A stretch of 64,000 nt of DNA from Nocardioides limicola (GTDB taxonomy: Bacteria; Actinomycetota; Actinomycetes; Propionibacteriales; Nocardioidaceae): positions 1 through 64,000 of the forward strand of contig NZ_JAERJA010000008.1 of the NCBI RefSeq assembly GCF_016827675.1, written 5' to 3'. Position 1 is the stretch's first letter. Each line of letters begins with the position of its first letter. The notes under the pieces were generated by a model. The model searched no databases. It saw only the letters and a program-made list of their open reading frames with translations, and was not told the DNA's origin. Below are positions 57,777-64,000 of this stretch, one piece after another. The position numbers and the translations under genes were made by a program.

Positions 57777-59027
57777 ATGGAGGGCCTGCTCCCCGAACTC
57801 GAGGTGATCCGCAAGGACTTCCCGATCCTGCAGCGGACGCTCGCGGGCGGGCAGCCGCTGGTCTACCTCGACAGCGCGAACACCTCGCAGAAGCCGCAGG
57901 TGGTGATCGACACGATGGTCGACCACCTGGAGCGGCACAACGCCAACATCGCCCGGGCCATGCATCAGTTGGGTGCGGAGGCGACCGAGGCGTTCGAGGC
58001 TGCTCGCGGCAAGGTGGCCGCGTTCATCGGTGCCTCGGCCGAGCAGACCATCTTCACCAAGAACGCCTCCGAGGCGCTGAACCTGGCTGCCAACACCCTC
58101 GCCTGGGCGGGCCCGCATCAGGTCGGCCCCGGCGACGAGGTGCTGATCACCGAGATGGAGCACCACTCCAACATCGTGCCGTGGCAGCTGCTCTGCGAAC
58201 GCACCGGCGCCACGCTGCGCTGGTTCGGCCTCACCGATGACGGGCTCCTGGATCTGTCCACCATCGACGAGCTGATCAACGAGCGCACCAAGGTGGTCTC
58301 GCTGACCTGGGTGTCGAACATGCTCGGCACCATCAACCCGGTCCGGATGATCGCCGACCGGGCCCACCAGGTCGGTGCGCTGGTGGTGGTGGACGCCTCG
58401 CAGGCAGTGCCGCAACTCCCGGTGGACGTGGAGGCCTGCGGGGCCGACCTGCTCGCCTTCACCGGCCACAAGGTGGTCGGTCCGACCGGCATCGGCGTGC
58501 TCTGGGGACGACGTGAGGTCCTCGAGGCGCTGCCTCCCTTCCTGGGCGGCGGCGAGATGATCGCCACGGTCACCATGGCGAAGTCCACCTATGCCCCGAT
58601 CCCGCACAGGTTCGAGGCCGGGACCCCGCCGATCGCGGAGGCGATCGGACTCGGTGCCGCCGTGGACTATCTGGGCCACATCGGCATGGACCAGGTGCAC
58701 CGCCACGAACAGACCATCACGGCGTACGCCCTGGAGGGGCTGGCCACCGTCCCGGGGCTGACCGTGCTCGGCCCGCGTGAGGCGACCGGCCGGGGCGGGG
58801 CGATCTCATTCGAGGTCGACGGGGTCCACCCTCATGACATCGCCCAGGTGCTGGACTCTCGCGGCATCGCGGTCCGCGCCGGTCACCATTGCGCCAAGCC
58901 GGCTCACGCCCGGTTCGGAGTGCAGAGCTCCACCCGGATGTCGTCGTACATCTACACCACTCCGGCCGAGATCGACGCCCTGGTCGACGGGCTGGAATAC
59001 ACCCGCTCGTACTTCAAGTTGGGATGA
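57777..59027 (+). CDS. sufS: Cysteine desulfurase SufS
   Basis: A 416-residue PLP enzyme that takes sulfur from cysteine to form the persulfide passed on for cluster assembly. The PLP lysine is in FTGHKVVGPTGIGVLWG (about 236), TEMEHHSNIVPWQ carries the PLP-stacking His, and the active-site Cys is in RAGHHCAKPAHARFG near 370. This is the SufS (group II) type, paired with SufU just downstream. Confidence 0.94.
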   Translation: MEGLLPELEVIRKDFPILQRTLAGGQPLVYLDSANTSQKPQVVIDTMVDHLERHNANIARAMHQLGAEATEAFEAARGKVAAFIGASAEQTIFTKNASEALNLAANTLAWAGPHQVGPGDEVLITEMEHHSNIVPWQLLCERTGATLRWFGLTDDGLLDLSTIDELINERTKVVSLTWVSNMLGTINPVRMIADRAHQVGALVVVDASQAVPQLPVDVEACGADLLAFTGHKVVGPTGIGVLWGRREVLEALPPFLGGGEMIATVTMAKSTYAPIPHRFEAGTPPIAEAIGLGAAVDYLGHIGMDQVHRHEQTITAYALEGLATVPGLTVLGPREATGRGGAISFEVDGVHPHDIAQVLDSRGIAVRAGHHCAKPAHARFGVQSSTRMSSYIYTTPAEIDALVDGLEYTRSYFKLG

Positions 59028-59518
59028 CGATGAGCGCGACGACACCGGATCTGGACAGCCTGTACCAGGAGATCATCCTCGACCACTACAAGCACCCCCT
59101 CAATGCTGGCCTGCGGGAGCCGTTCGAGGCCGAGGTGCACCACGTCAACCCGACCTGTGGGGACGAGGTGACGCTGCGGGTGCACGTGACCGATGGGAAG
59201 GTCGTCGACATCTCCTACGACGCGGTCGGCTGCTCGATCTCGCAGGCGTCCACCTCGGTGATGACCGACCTGCTGATCGGTCGCAGCGTCGAAGAGGCGA
59301 TGGGCATCCACGAAGTGTTCCTCACCCTGATGCAGGGCAAGGGCCAGGTGGAGCCCGACGAGGACGTGCTCGAGGACGGCATCGCGTTCGCTGGAGTGGC
59401 CAAGTTCCCGGCGCGCGTGAAGTGCGCCCTTTTGTCGTGGATGGCCTGGAAGGACGCGACCGCCTCGGCGGCCGCGACTTCGGCGGTCGAGCCCGTGGAG
59501 ACCAAGGAGAAGCAATGA
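59024..59518 (+). CDS. sufU: SufU-type sulfur acceptor/zinc transfer protein
   Basis: A 164-residue IscU-like protein of the SufU type, which accepts sulfur from SufS through a zinc site. Visible are LYQEIILDHYKHPLNAG, the cysteine in NPTCGDEVTL, GCSISQASTSVMTDLLIG near 70, and FPARVKCALLSWMAW with the third Cys near 130. The ATG at 59024 overlaps the sufS stop. A short Ala-rich tail follows the core. Confidence 0.93.
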   Translation: MTMSATTPDLDSLYQEIILDHYKHPLNAGLREPFEAEVHHVNPTCGDEVTLRVHVTDGKVVDISYDAVGCSISQASTSVMTDLLIGRSVEEAMGIHEVFLTLMQGKGQVEPDEDVLEDGIAFAGVAKFPARVKCALLSWMAWKDATASAAATSAVEPVETKEKQ

Positions 59519-59892
59519 CCGAGAACACCCCGACCCCCGACCACAGCGACCTGCCGGACGTGGATGTGGATGCGCCCGGCACGACCGTCACCGCTGCGGA
59601 CGTCACCGAGGCGATGAAGGACGTCGTCGACCCCGAACTCGGCATCAACGTCGTCGACCTCGGTTTGGTGTACGACGTGCACCTCGATGCGTCGTCGAAC
59701 CTGGTCCTGGACATGACCCTCACCTCGGCGGCCTGCCCGCTCACCGACGTGATCACCGATCAGACCAACTCCGCCCTGGAGGGTCTGGTCAACGATGTGG
59801 TCATCAACTGGGTGTGGATGCCGCCGTGGGGGCCGGACAAGATCACCGACGACGGTCGCGAGCAGTTGCGGGCGCTCGGCTTCAACGTCTGA
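59515..59892 (+). CDS. sufT: SufT (MIP18/DUF59 family) Fe-S maturation factor
   Basis: A 125-residue DUF59 protein involved in late Fe-S protein maturation. Core segments are VTEAMKDVVDPELGINVVDLGLVYDV and TLTSAACPLTDVITDQ with the conserved Cys near 73, followed by VVINWVWMPPWGPDKIT. The first ~30 residues are an acidic, Pro/Asp-rich extension. Last gene of the suf operon; the start overlaps the sufU stop. Confidence 0.92.
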   Translation: MTENTPTPDHSDLPDVDVDAPGTTVTAADVTEAMKDVVDPELGINVVDLGLVYDVHLDASSNLVLDMTLTSAACPLTDVITDQTNSALEGLVNDVVINWVWMPPWGPDKITDDGREQLRALGFNV

Positions 59893-59911
59893 GCGTGCTG
59901 GGGATCGGCGA

Positions 59912-60655
59912 CTAACTGCCCGGCGGGGCCTGAAGGTCGTAGACCTTGAACAGCGTGGCTGCCTCGGCGCCGAGCGCCGGGCCGCCGGCCTCGGCCAGCC
60001 AGGGCACCAGTTCACTCGGTGGCGGGTGCCAGGGGAGTGCCGCCAGGTAGCCGGCGTGGGCTTCCAGGGACCGGACGCCCGCGGCGAGTGCGGTGGGGGA
60101 GAGCGCGACGCCATGTGTGGGTGAGTCGTGCCCCGCGACCAGCACCCAGCGCGGCGAGTGCGGTTGCAGGCCCTCATCGATCAGGTCGGTGAACACCCAC
60201 CGGTTGCCGGCGTCGCGGACCGCGTCGATGGTGACCATCCCGGCGACCCGATGGTCAGCCTGGTTGAGCCCACCCATGAACTCCACCTCCCACGCGCCCA
60301 CCACCACGGCGTCCGGACGGACTCGCCGGATGGTGCGCGCGATGTCGCGGCGCAGGGCCACGCCGTACTCCAGAACGCCGTCGGGATGGTCCAGGAACTC
60401 GACGTCGTCGACTCCGACCTCCCGTGCCGCCAGCACCTGCTCCTCGCTGCGCAACAGCGCCGTCTCGGCGGGTGCCATCGCGTCGATGCCCGCCTCCCCG
60501 CGGGTGAGCATCAGGTAATGCACCTTCGTGCCCGCGTCAGTCCAGGTGGCTACCGCGGCAGATGCGCCGTACTCCAGGTCGTCCGGATGCGCAGCCACGC
60601 AGAGCACCGTGTCGAACATGTCCGGGGGCAGGGTCGCGAGGGTGGGAGCCGCCAT
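59912..60655 (-). CDS. PIG-L/LmbE-family N-acetylglucosaminyl deacetylase
   Basis: A 247-residue zinc-dependent deacetylase of the PIG-L/LmbE type, the family that includes mycothiol enzymes MshB/Mca. Zinc-binding AHPDDLEYGA lies near 21-31, TRGEAGIDA near 50, and NQADHRVAGMVT near 135 supplies the third ligand. The substrate is unknown; mycothiol-related or other GlcNAc substrates are possible. The ATG at 60655 is favoured; a long in-frame extension upstream is shadow sequence of the acVLRF1 gene. Divergent from that gene across 39 bp. Confidence 0.88.
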   Translation of the reverse strand: MAAPTLATLPPDMFDTVLCVAAHPDDLEYGASAAVATWTDAGTKVHYLMLTRGEAGIDAMAPAETALLRSEEQVLAAREVGVDDVEFLDHPDGVLEYGVALRRDIARTIRRVRPDAVVVGAWEVEFMGGLNQADHRVAGMVTIDAVRDAGNRWVFTDLIDEGLQPHSPRWVLVAGHDSPTHGVALSPTALAAGVRSLEAHAGYLAALPWHPPPSELVPWLAEAGGPALGAEAATLFKVYDLQAPPGS

Positions 60656-60694
60656 GACTCCAGCGTGGTCCACCCGGCACGCTACGGTCAAGGA

Positions 60695-61312
60695 GTGCCT
60701 CAGGTCCTGGTGCCGCTCGCACGGGTCGACCGCTGGGTGGCGAACTTCGAACGCCGCCACGGCGACACTGGGCTGACCGTTGCGGACGGTGCGCTGGTGG
60801 GCGGTGCCGAGGACGGCTCCACGTTCAGGATCCGGCTCCCGTTCGGGAGACCCTACGACGGGCCGGCGCAGGCGGACGCTTTGCTGGCCGAGGCCAGGGA
60901 GCCGGCGACCTGGGGTGTGCTGCTGGTGCGCAAGGGAGGCTTCGCGGTGGCGCGCGTCGCCGACGGTCGGGTGGTCGAGTCCAAGGTCGGGCGCCGACAC
61001 GTGCAGGGCCGCAGCAAGGCCGGCGGGCAGTCCCAACAGCGTTTCGCGCGGCGCCGGGAGAACCAGGCCAGGGACGCCTTCGGCGCTGCGGCAGACCATG
61101 CGGCGCGGATTCTGGGCACCGGCGTCGAACTCCTGGTGACGGGTGGCGACAGGCAAGCAGTGGCCGCGGTGCTGCGCGACGCCCGGCTGCGCGACCTTCC
61201 CGACCCGCTCGAGGACTTCCACGCCGTGCCGGATCCCCGTCGCGACGTGCTCGATGCCGTGGTGGCCGATGCCCGGTCCGTGCGCATCGACGTCCTCGAC
61301 ACCACCCACTGA
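60695..61312 (+). CDS. acVLRF1-family peptidyl-tRNA hydrolase
   Basis: A 205-residue actinobacterial release-factor-like protein of the Vms1/eRF1-like VLRF1 family, which cleaves nascent chains from peptidyl-tRNA on stalled large ribosomal subunits. The family signature is HVQGRSKAGGQSQQRFARRR near 105-125, with the GGQSQQR loop supplying the catalytic glutamine. The GTG start follows AAGG. No partner is nearby. Confidence 0.85.
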   Translation: MPQVLVPLARVDRWVANFERRHGDTGLTVADGALVGGAEDGSTFRIRLPFGRPYDGPAQADALLAEAREPATWGVLLVRKGGFAVARVADGRVVESKVGRRHVQGRSKAGGQSQQRFARRRENQARDAFGAAADHAARILGTGVELLVTGGDRQAVAAVLRDARLRDLPDPLEDFHAVPDPRRDVLDAVVADARSVRIDVLDTTH

Positions 61313-61374
61313 CGACACCTCATTGAGACCACCCGGTGCGTGCCGGTGGCCCCGCAGCCGGTGGGGGTGCGGGG

Positions 61375-62892
61375 TCAGGGGCGGGGTGTATCTCGTGGTG
61401 GGTCGAGGGGACTGCTGCCGTCGGGTCCACGGTGATACGAGCGGCCTTGGGGGCTGGTCCACAGGTACTCGCCGGGGATCAGCATGGTGTAGGTCCACCC
61501 CAGGTGGGTCTTCGCCCGATGGTGGGTACGACATAAGGGCGCCAGGTTCGTGGAGTCGGTCCGGCCACCGCCGCCGTCGTCGCGCCAGGGTTCGATGTGG
61601 TCCAGATCGCTGGTCCTGGCCGGCCTGTGGCAGAAGGGGAACACACACGTGGGGTTGTTCCCGACCACCTGGTCCCGCAGCCTGCCTGCGGGCTGATAGC
61701 CCGTCGACATCAACGTCTCGTGAAGGTCGAGGACGGGTTGCACGGTGATCTGGGCTCCGGCGCACCATTCGGTGAGCTGCTCAAACGTCACCAACCGATC
61801 CCGCTGCCCCAACAGGGTCTCGACCCGGGCGATGCCGTCGCCGTACCCCTGGACCGCGTCCGCGGACAGATGCACATGCAACACCACCCGCCGGGACGCG
61901 GTGCTGCTCCGGGACCCGCCTGCTGTGGATCGGTGGTCGAGTGCCGCCGAGGAACGAGGCGGTGTATCGAGACACCGACCCTCCGCTCCATTGCCCGGCG
62001 GTGTCTCGAGACCACCCCCGTCGTTGTTCGTTGGTCGAGTGCCGCCGAACTTGTGAGGCGGTGTAGCGAGACCCCCGCCACTGTCCCCGTCACCGTCGTC
62101 GAGGTGGAGGTGGAGTTGGGTGCGGGCGAGTTCGCCGAGGGCTTTGGCGCGGCGTACGTTGAGTGATTCGGTGGATCCCAGTTCGCGGTACTGCGCGGCC
62201 AGGGTGGTCAGGGCTTCTTGGAGGTCGAGCGCGTCGGCGGCGTCGATGACCCCGTTTACGCGGGCGTGGCAGACCTGCCCATCGATCAGGTCATCGAGGT
62301 CGATGTCGACCCGGCGACCCTCGAGGCCGTCGAGGCGGCGCTGTTCGGCCTCCTCGGGGTCGAACCGGGTGAGTGCCTCGTTCAGGATCCGATCCAACGC
62401 GGTGGGACCGATGCGTCCTGCGGCGGGGGCGACCTGACCGTCGACCCACGCCGCGCCGGCCTGGGGGAGCTTCATGGTCTGGGAGGCGATCCGGCGTGCT
62501 GCCCAGCCGGGGACCTCACCAGCACGGACCCGGGTCCAGGTCTTCCGGAGTCGGTGGGCCAGTTCCAGACACTCACCCAGATACTTCTTTGCCGATTCGG
62601 TGGATCGGCCCAGGGCGGCGGCGTACTCGATGACCGCGGATTCTGACACCTGAGGGGCACCCTCACCGGCCAGGGCGCAGGACCGGTCCCCGAACCAGTG
62701 CCCGGCTGCGTCGGTGTCAGTGGTCGGGGTGTTGATCCCGCAGTACTTCACCGCCGCCACCATCGCGGCCGCCTCGACCAGAAGGGCCTCGGCCTGCTGG
62801 GTGCGCAGGAAGTCGAGCACCTCACCCGAGGTGTCGAGATCTTCGAGCTGCTCCGCCTTCATGAGAACAAGCCAACCAGGAGCCTCCGACAT
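61375..62892 (-). CDS. DUF222 / HNH endonuclease domain protein (13E12 repeat family)
   Basis: A 505-residue protein with an N-terminal DUF222 domain (about 15-260) and a C-terminal HNH nuclease domain: CVFPFCHRPARTSDLDHIEPW, then TNLAPLCRTHHRAKTHLGWTY (the H-N-H set). Such genes are multicopy in many actinobacteria, resemble mycobacterial 13E12 repeats, and behave as mobile elements of unclear use. The linker (about residues 280-335) is low-complexity and encoded by family-2 hairpin repeats (61931-62076). The start is taken at ATG 62892; a longer in-frame extension consists entirely of the upstream repeat cluster. Confidence 0.85.
   Translation of the reverse strand: MSEAPGWLVLMKAEQLEDLDTSGEVLDFLRTQQAEALLVEAAAMVAAVKYCGINTPTTDTDAAGHWFGDRSCALAGEGAPQVSESAVIEYAAALGRSTESAKKYLGECLELAHRLRKTWTRVRAGEVPGWAARRIASQTMKLPQAGAAWVDGQVAPAAGRIGPTALDRILNEALTRFDPEEAEQRRLDGLEGRRVDIDLDDLIDGQVCHARVNGVIDAADALDLQEALTTLAAQYRELGSTESLNVRRAKALGELARTQLHLHLDDGDGDSGGGLATPPHKFGGTRPTNNDGGGLETPPGNGAEGRCLDTPPRSSAALDHRSTAGGSRSSTASRRVVLHVHLSADAVQGYGDGIARVETLLGQRDRLVTFEQLTEWCAGAQITVQPVLDLHETLMSTGYQPAGRLRDQVVGNNPTCVFPFCHRPARTSDLDHIEPWRDDGGGGRTDSTNLAPLCRTHHRAKTHLGWTYTMLIPGEYLWTSPQGRSYHRGPDGSSPLDPPRDTPRP
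61931..62076 (-). repeat. Family-2 repeats inside the HNH gene linker
   Basis: Two copies in minus orientation: one at about 61931-61982 containing CCGCC-GAGGAACGA-GGCGG, the exact complement of the hairpin at 62.9 kb, and a diverged one at 62032-62076 (CCGCC-GAACTTGTGA-GGCGG). Both are flanked by GGTCGAGTG and TATCGAGAC- or TAGCGAGAC-like arms. They encode the disordered linker of the protein in frame. Confidence 0.75.
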
Positions 62893-62917
62893 TTCCGGAT
62901 GACCCCTCACAGCCTGA

Positions 62918-63300
62918 TCGGCGGTCGAGTAGCGAGCGCCAGCGAGCGTATCGAGACCCCGGACGCCTAGGGGGTGGCCTCGATACACCGCCTCGTTCCT
63001 CGGCGGCACTCGACCACCGAACGGGGGGCGGCACTCGACCACCGAAACCGGGCGGCACTCGACCACCGAACGCAGGCGTGGGTCGGCGGTCGAGTAGTGA
63101 GCGCCAGCGAGCGTATCGAGACCCCGGACGACTAGGGGGTGGTCTCGATACACCGCCTCGTTCCTCGGCGGCACTCGACCACCGAACGGGGGGCGGCACT
63201 CGACCACCGAAACCGGGCGGCACTCGACCACCGGGCGGGGCGGCACTCGACCACCGAAACCGGGCGGCACTCGACCACCGAAACGGGGCGGCACTCGACC
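62918..63300 (+). repeat. Repeat cluster: 165-bp direct duplication plus nine 23-25-bp units (family 2)
   Basis: This fills the 470-bp gap between the HNH gene and the partial kinase gene. A composite unit (TCGGCGGTCGAGTAG..., then GTATCGAGACCCCGGACG, GATACACCGCCTCGTTCCTC, GGCGGCACTCGACCACCGA) occurs at 62918 and again at 63083, 165 bp apart and nearly identical for about 150 bp. The core GCGGCACTCGACCACCG appears nine times (starts 63003, 63028, 63052, 63168, 63193, 63217, 63240, 63264, 63288); the last copy is cut short after CGACC. The rest of the gap to 63362 holds only a possible -10 (TAGCGT). Confidence 0.9.
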
Positions 63301-63362
63301 AAGGCGGGCGGGAGGGCGGAAATCCGGGGTCTGGGGGCGGGTGTCGGCTAGCGTCACCAGGT

Positions 63363-64000
63363 ATGTGGCAGCCGGAGCCCGGGTGGGTCTCGCTGCCCGG
63401 CGGTCTCAGTGCTTCCACGCTGGGCGTGTGGCGGGCCAGCATCGAGGGCCGGGCGGTGGTGGTCAAGCGGCTCATCGCGCCGTCGGAGGCCGACCCGCCG
63501 GAGTACTCCGACCCGGAGCACTTCGCCTACTGGCGCCGGTCGGCGGACGTGGTCAGCTACGACGCGGTGACCGACACCCCCGGTCTGCGGGGGCCGACCT
63601 CGGAGGTCAGCGAGGACGCGGACGGGATCACCATCGTCGCCGACTGGGTGGAGGACGCCGCCAACCCGGGGCTCTTTGCGGCCAGGTCGATGGGCGCTTT
63701 CGCCGGTGCCGAGATCGGACACCTGCGCTGGCTCGCCCGGCGGCAACTCCGGGACCGTCTGGCGCGGGTGGCTCAGCGTGGTGGTTGGCCGACGCTGGCG
63801 CAGACCAGCGCGGCCCGGGTCACCGCCACCCTCTGGGACCGACGCGACGAGTTCCTCGACCTGATCGACCAGTTGCCCCAGGTGCCCCAGCACGGTGACC
63901 CGATCCCGGCCAACCTGCCCGGCCGGGACGGGGACACGCTGGTTGCCGTGGACTGGGGAAGCCTGGGGCTCGGCCCGGTCGGTGGCGACCTCGGCTACCA
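63363..64000 (+). CDS. APH/choline-kinase-fold phosphotransferase, truncated by window end
   Basis: The frame is open from ATG 63363 to the window edge (212 residues visible). It contains VVVKRLIAP (ATP-site Lys, about 35), then VPQHGDPIPANLPGRDGD with the catalytic HGD and Asn near 180, and VAVDWGSLGLGPVGGDLG with the metal-binding Asp. The substrate is unknown. Unlike the kinase at 17.0 kb, its HGD motif is intact. CCAGGT is the only purine-rich stretch before the start. It lies directly after the family-2 repeat cluster. Confidence 0.75.
   Translation, partial: MWQPEPGWVSLPGGLSASTLGVWRASIEGRAVVVKRLIAPSEADPPEYSDPEHFAYWRRSADVVSYDAVTDTPGLRGPTSEVSEDADGITIVADWVEDAANPGLFAARSMGAFAGAEIGHLRWLARRQLRDRLARVAQRGGWPTLAQTSAARVTATLWDRRDEFLDLIDQLPQVPQHGDPIPANLPGRDGDTLVAVDWGSLGLGPVGGDLGY

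Noticed and set aside
61375..62892. Homing endonuclease or retrohoming element
   Set aside because: The HNH domain is joined to DUF222, not to an intron or intein; no group I/II intron features were seen.
62918..63300. Regularly spaced repeats resembling a CRISPR array
   Set aside because: Repeats are only about 19 bp with spacers of 4-6 bp that are themselves repetitive (ACGGGG, AAACCGG), and no cas gene is in the window.
62893..63357. 155-residue N-terminal extension of the HNH protein
   Set aside because: The extension translates the repeat cluster (GRVPP-type repeats); the DUF222 domain begins after ATG 62892.

Overview
The window is high-GC DNA (strong G/C at codon third positions, many GTG starts, overlapping start/stop codons) from an actinobacterium. 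The gene content (GatCAB, ArgG, IlvBNC, an acVLRF1-type peptidyl-tRNA hydrolase, a SufR-BDC-S-U-T operon beside ctaA/ctaB and the tkt-tal cluster, a DUF222/HNH gene) and the dispersed hairpin repeats suit the order Propionibacteriales (Nocardioidaceae or Propionibacteriaceae-like). Genus cannot be set from sequence alone. No rRNA, tRNA, insertion sequence, prophage or CRISPR array was seen.

Layout. 0.2-3.6 kb: gatCAB, the glutamyl/aspartyl-tRNA amidotransferase. 3.6-8.9 kb: a cobalamin riboswitch followed by five overlapping genes: a lipoprotein with prenyltransferase/squalene-cyclase-like helical repeats, a membrane-anchored protein resembling the beta domain of transcobalamin (DUF4430/SCO2322-like), and ECF transporter parts T, A-A fusion and S (CbrT-like). 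Together they look like a split, cell-surface version of vertebrate transcobalamin/intrinsic factor feeding an ECF vitamin B12 importer; this is the most interesting system here. 8.9-18.1 kb: accessory genes (an unrecognised protein plus lipoprotein pair, a PQQ-type sugar dehydrogenase, a methyltransferase, a hydrolase, an EamA exporter with a PadR regulator, a BNR propeller protein, an APH-like kinase). 18.3-21.5 kb: GH65 phosphorylase with a beta-phosphoglucomutase-like HAD protein. 22.5-42.0 kb: branched-chain and other amino acid genes (ilvD; ilvBNC with a leader-peptide attenuator; argG with ARG boxes; serA; leuB; ilvE), interrupted by a LysR regulator, a secreted SurE, a Na+/H+ antiporter, VOC proteins and a MocR-YczE divergent pair. 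42.0-47.6 kb: tkt-tal-pgi-pgl on the minus strand. 47.8-59.9 kb: ctaB, a SigE-type sigma factor with a partner membrane protein, ABC transporter plus ctaA, then the SUF iron-sulfur cluster operon. 59.9-64.0 kb: PIG-L deacetylase, acVLRF1, a DUF222/HNH protein, a repeat cluster and a truncated kinase gene.

A second theme is two families of dispersed short repeats that sit both between genes and inside reading frames. Family 1 is a 21-bp unit, found in frame in the linker of the fused ECF ATPase and as two oppositely oriented arrays around a kinase gene. Family 2 is a hairpin repeat with a conserved loop (TCGTYCCTC) and a covarying stem; it encodes the last ~30 residues of GatA, a linker of the HNH protein, and a 165-bp direct duplication upstream of that gene.

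Regulation visible in the sequence includes the B12 riboswitch with a Shine-Dalgarno-sequestering hairpin, the ilvB attenuator, ARG boxes on a probably leaderless argG promoter, and palindromes in the divergent promoters of the PadR, MocR and SufR regulators.
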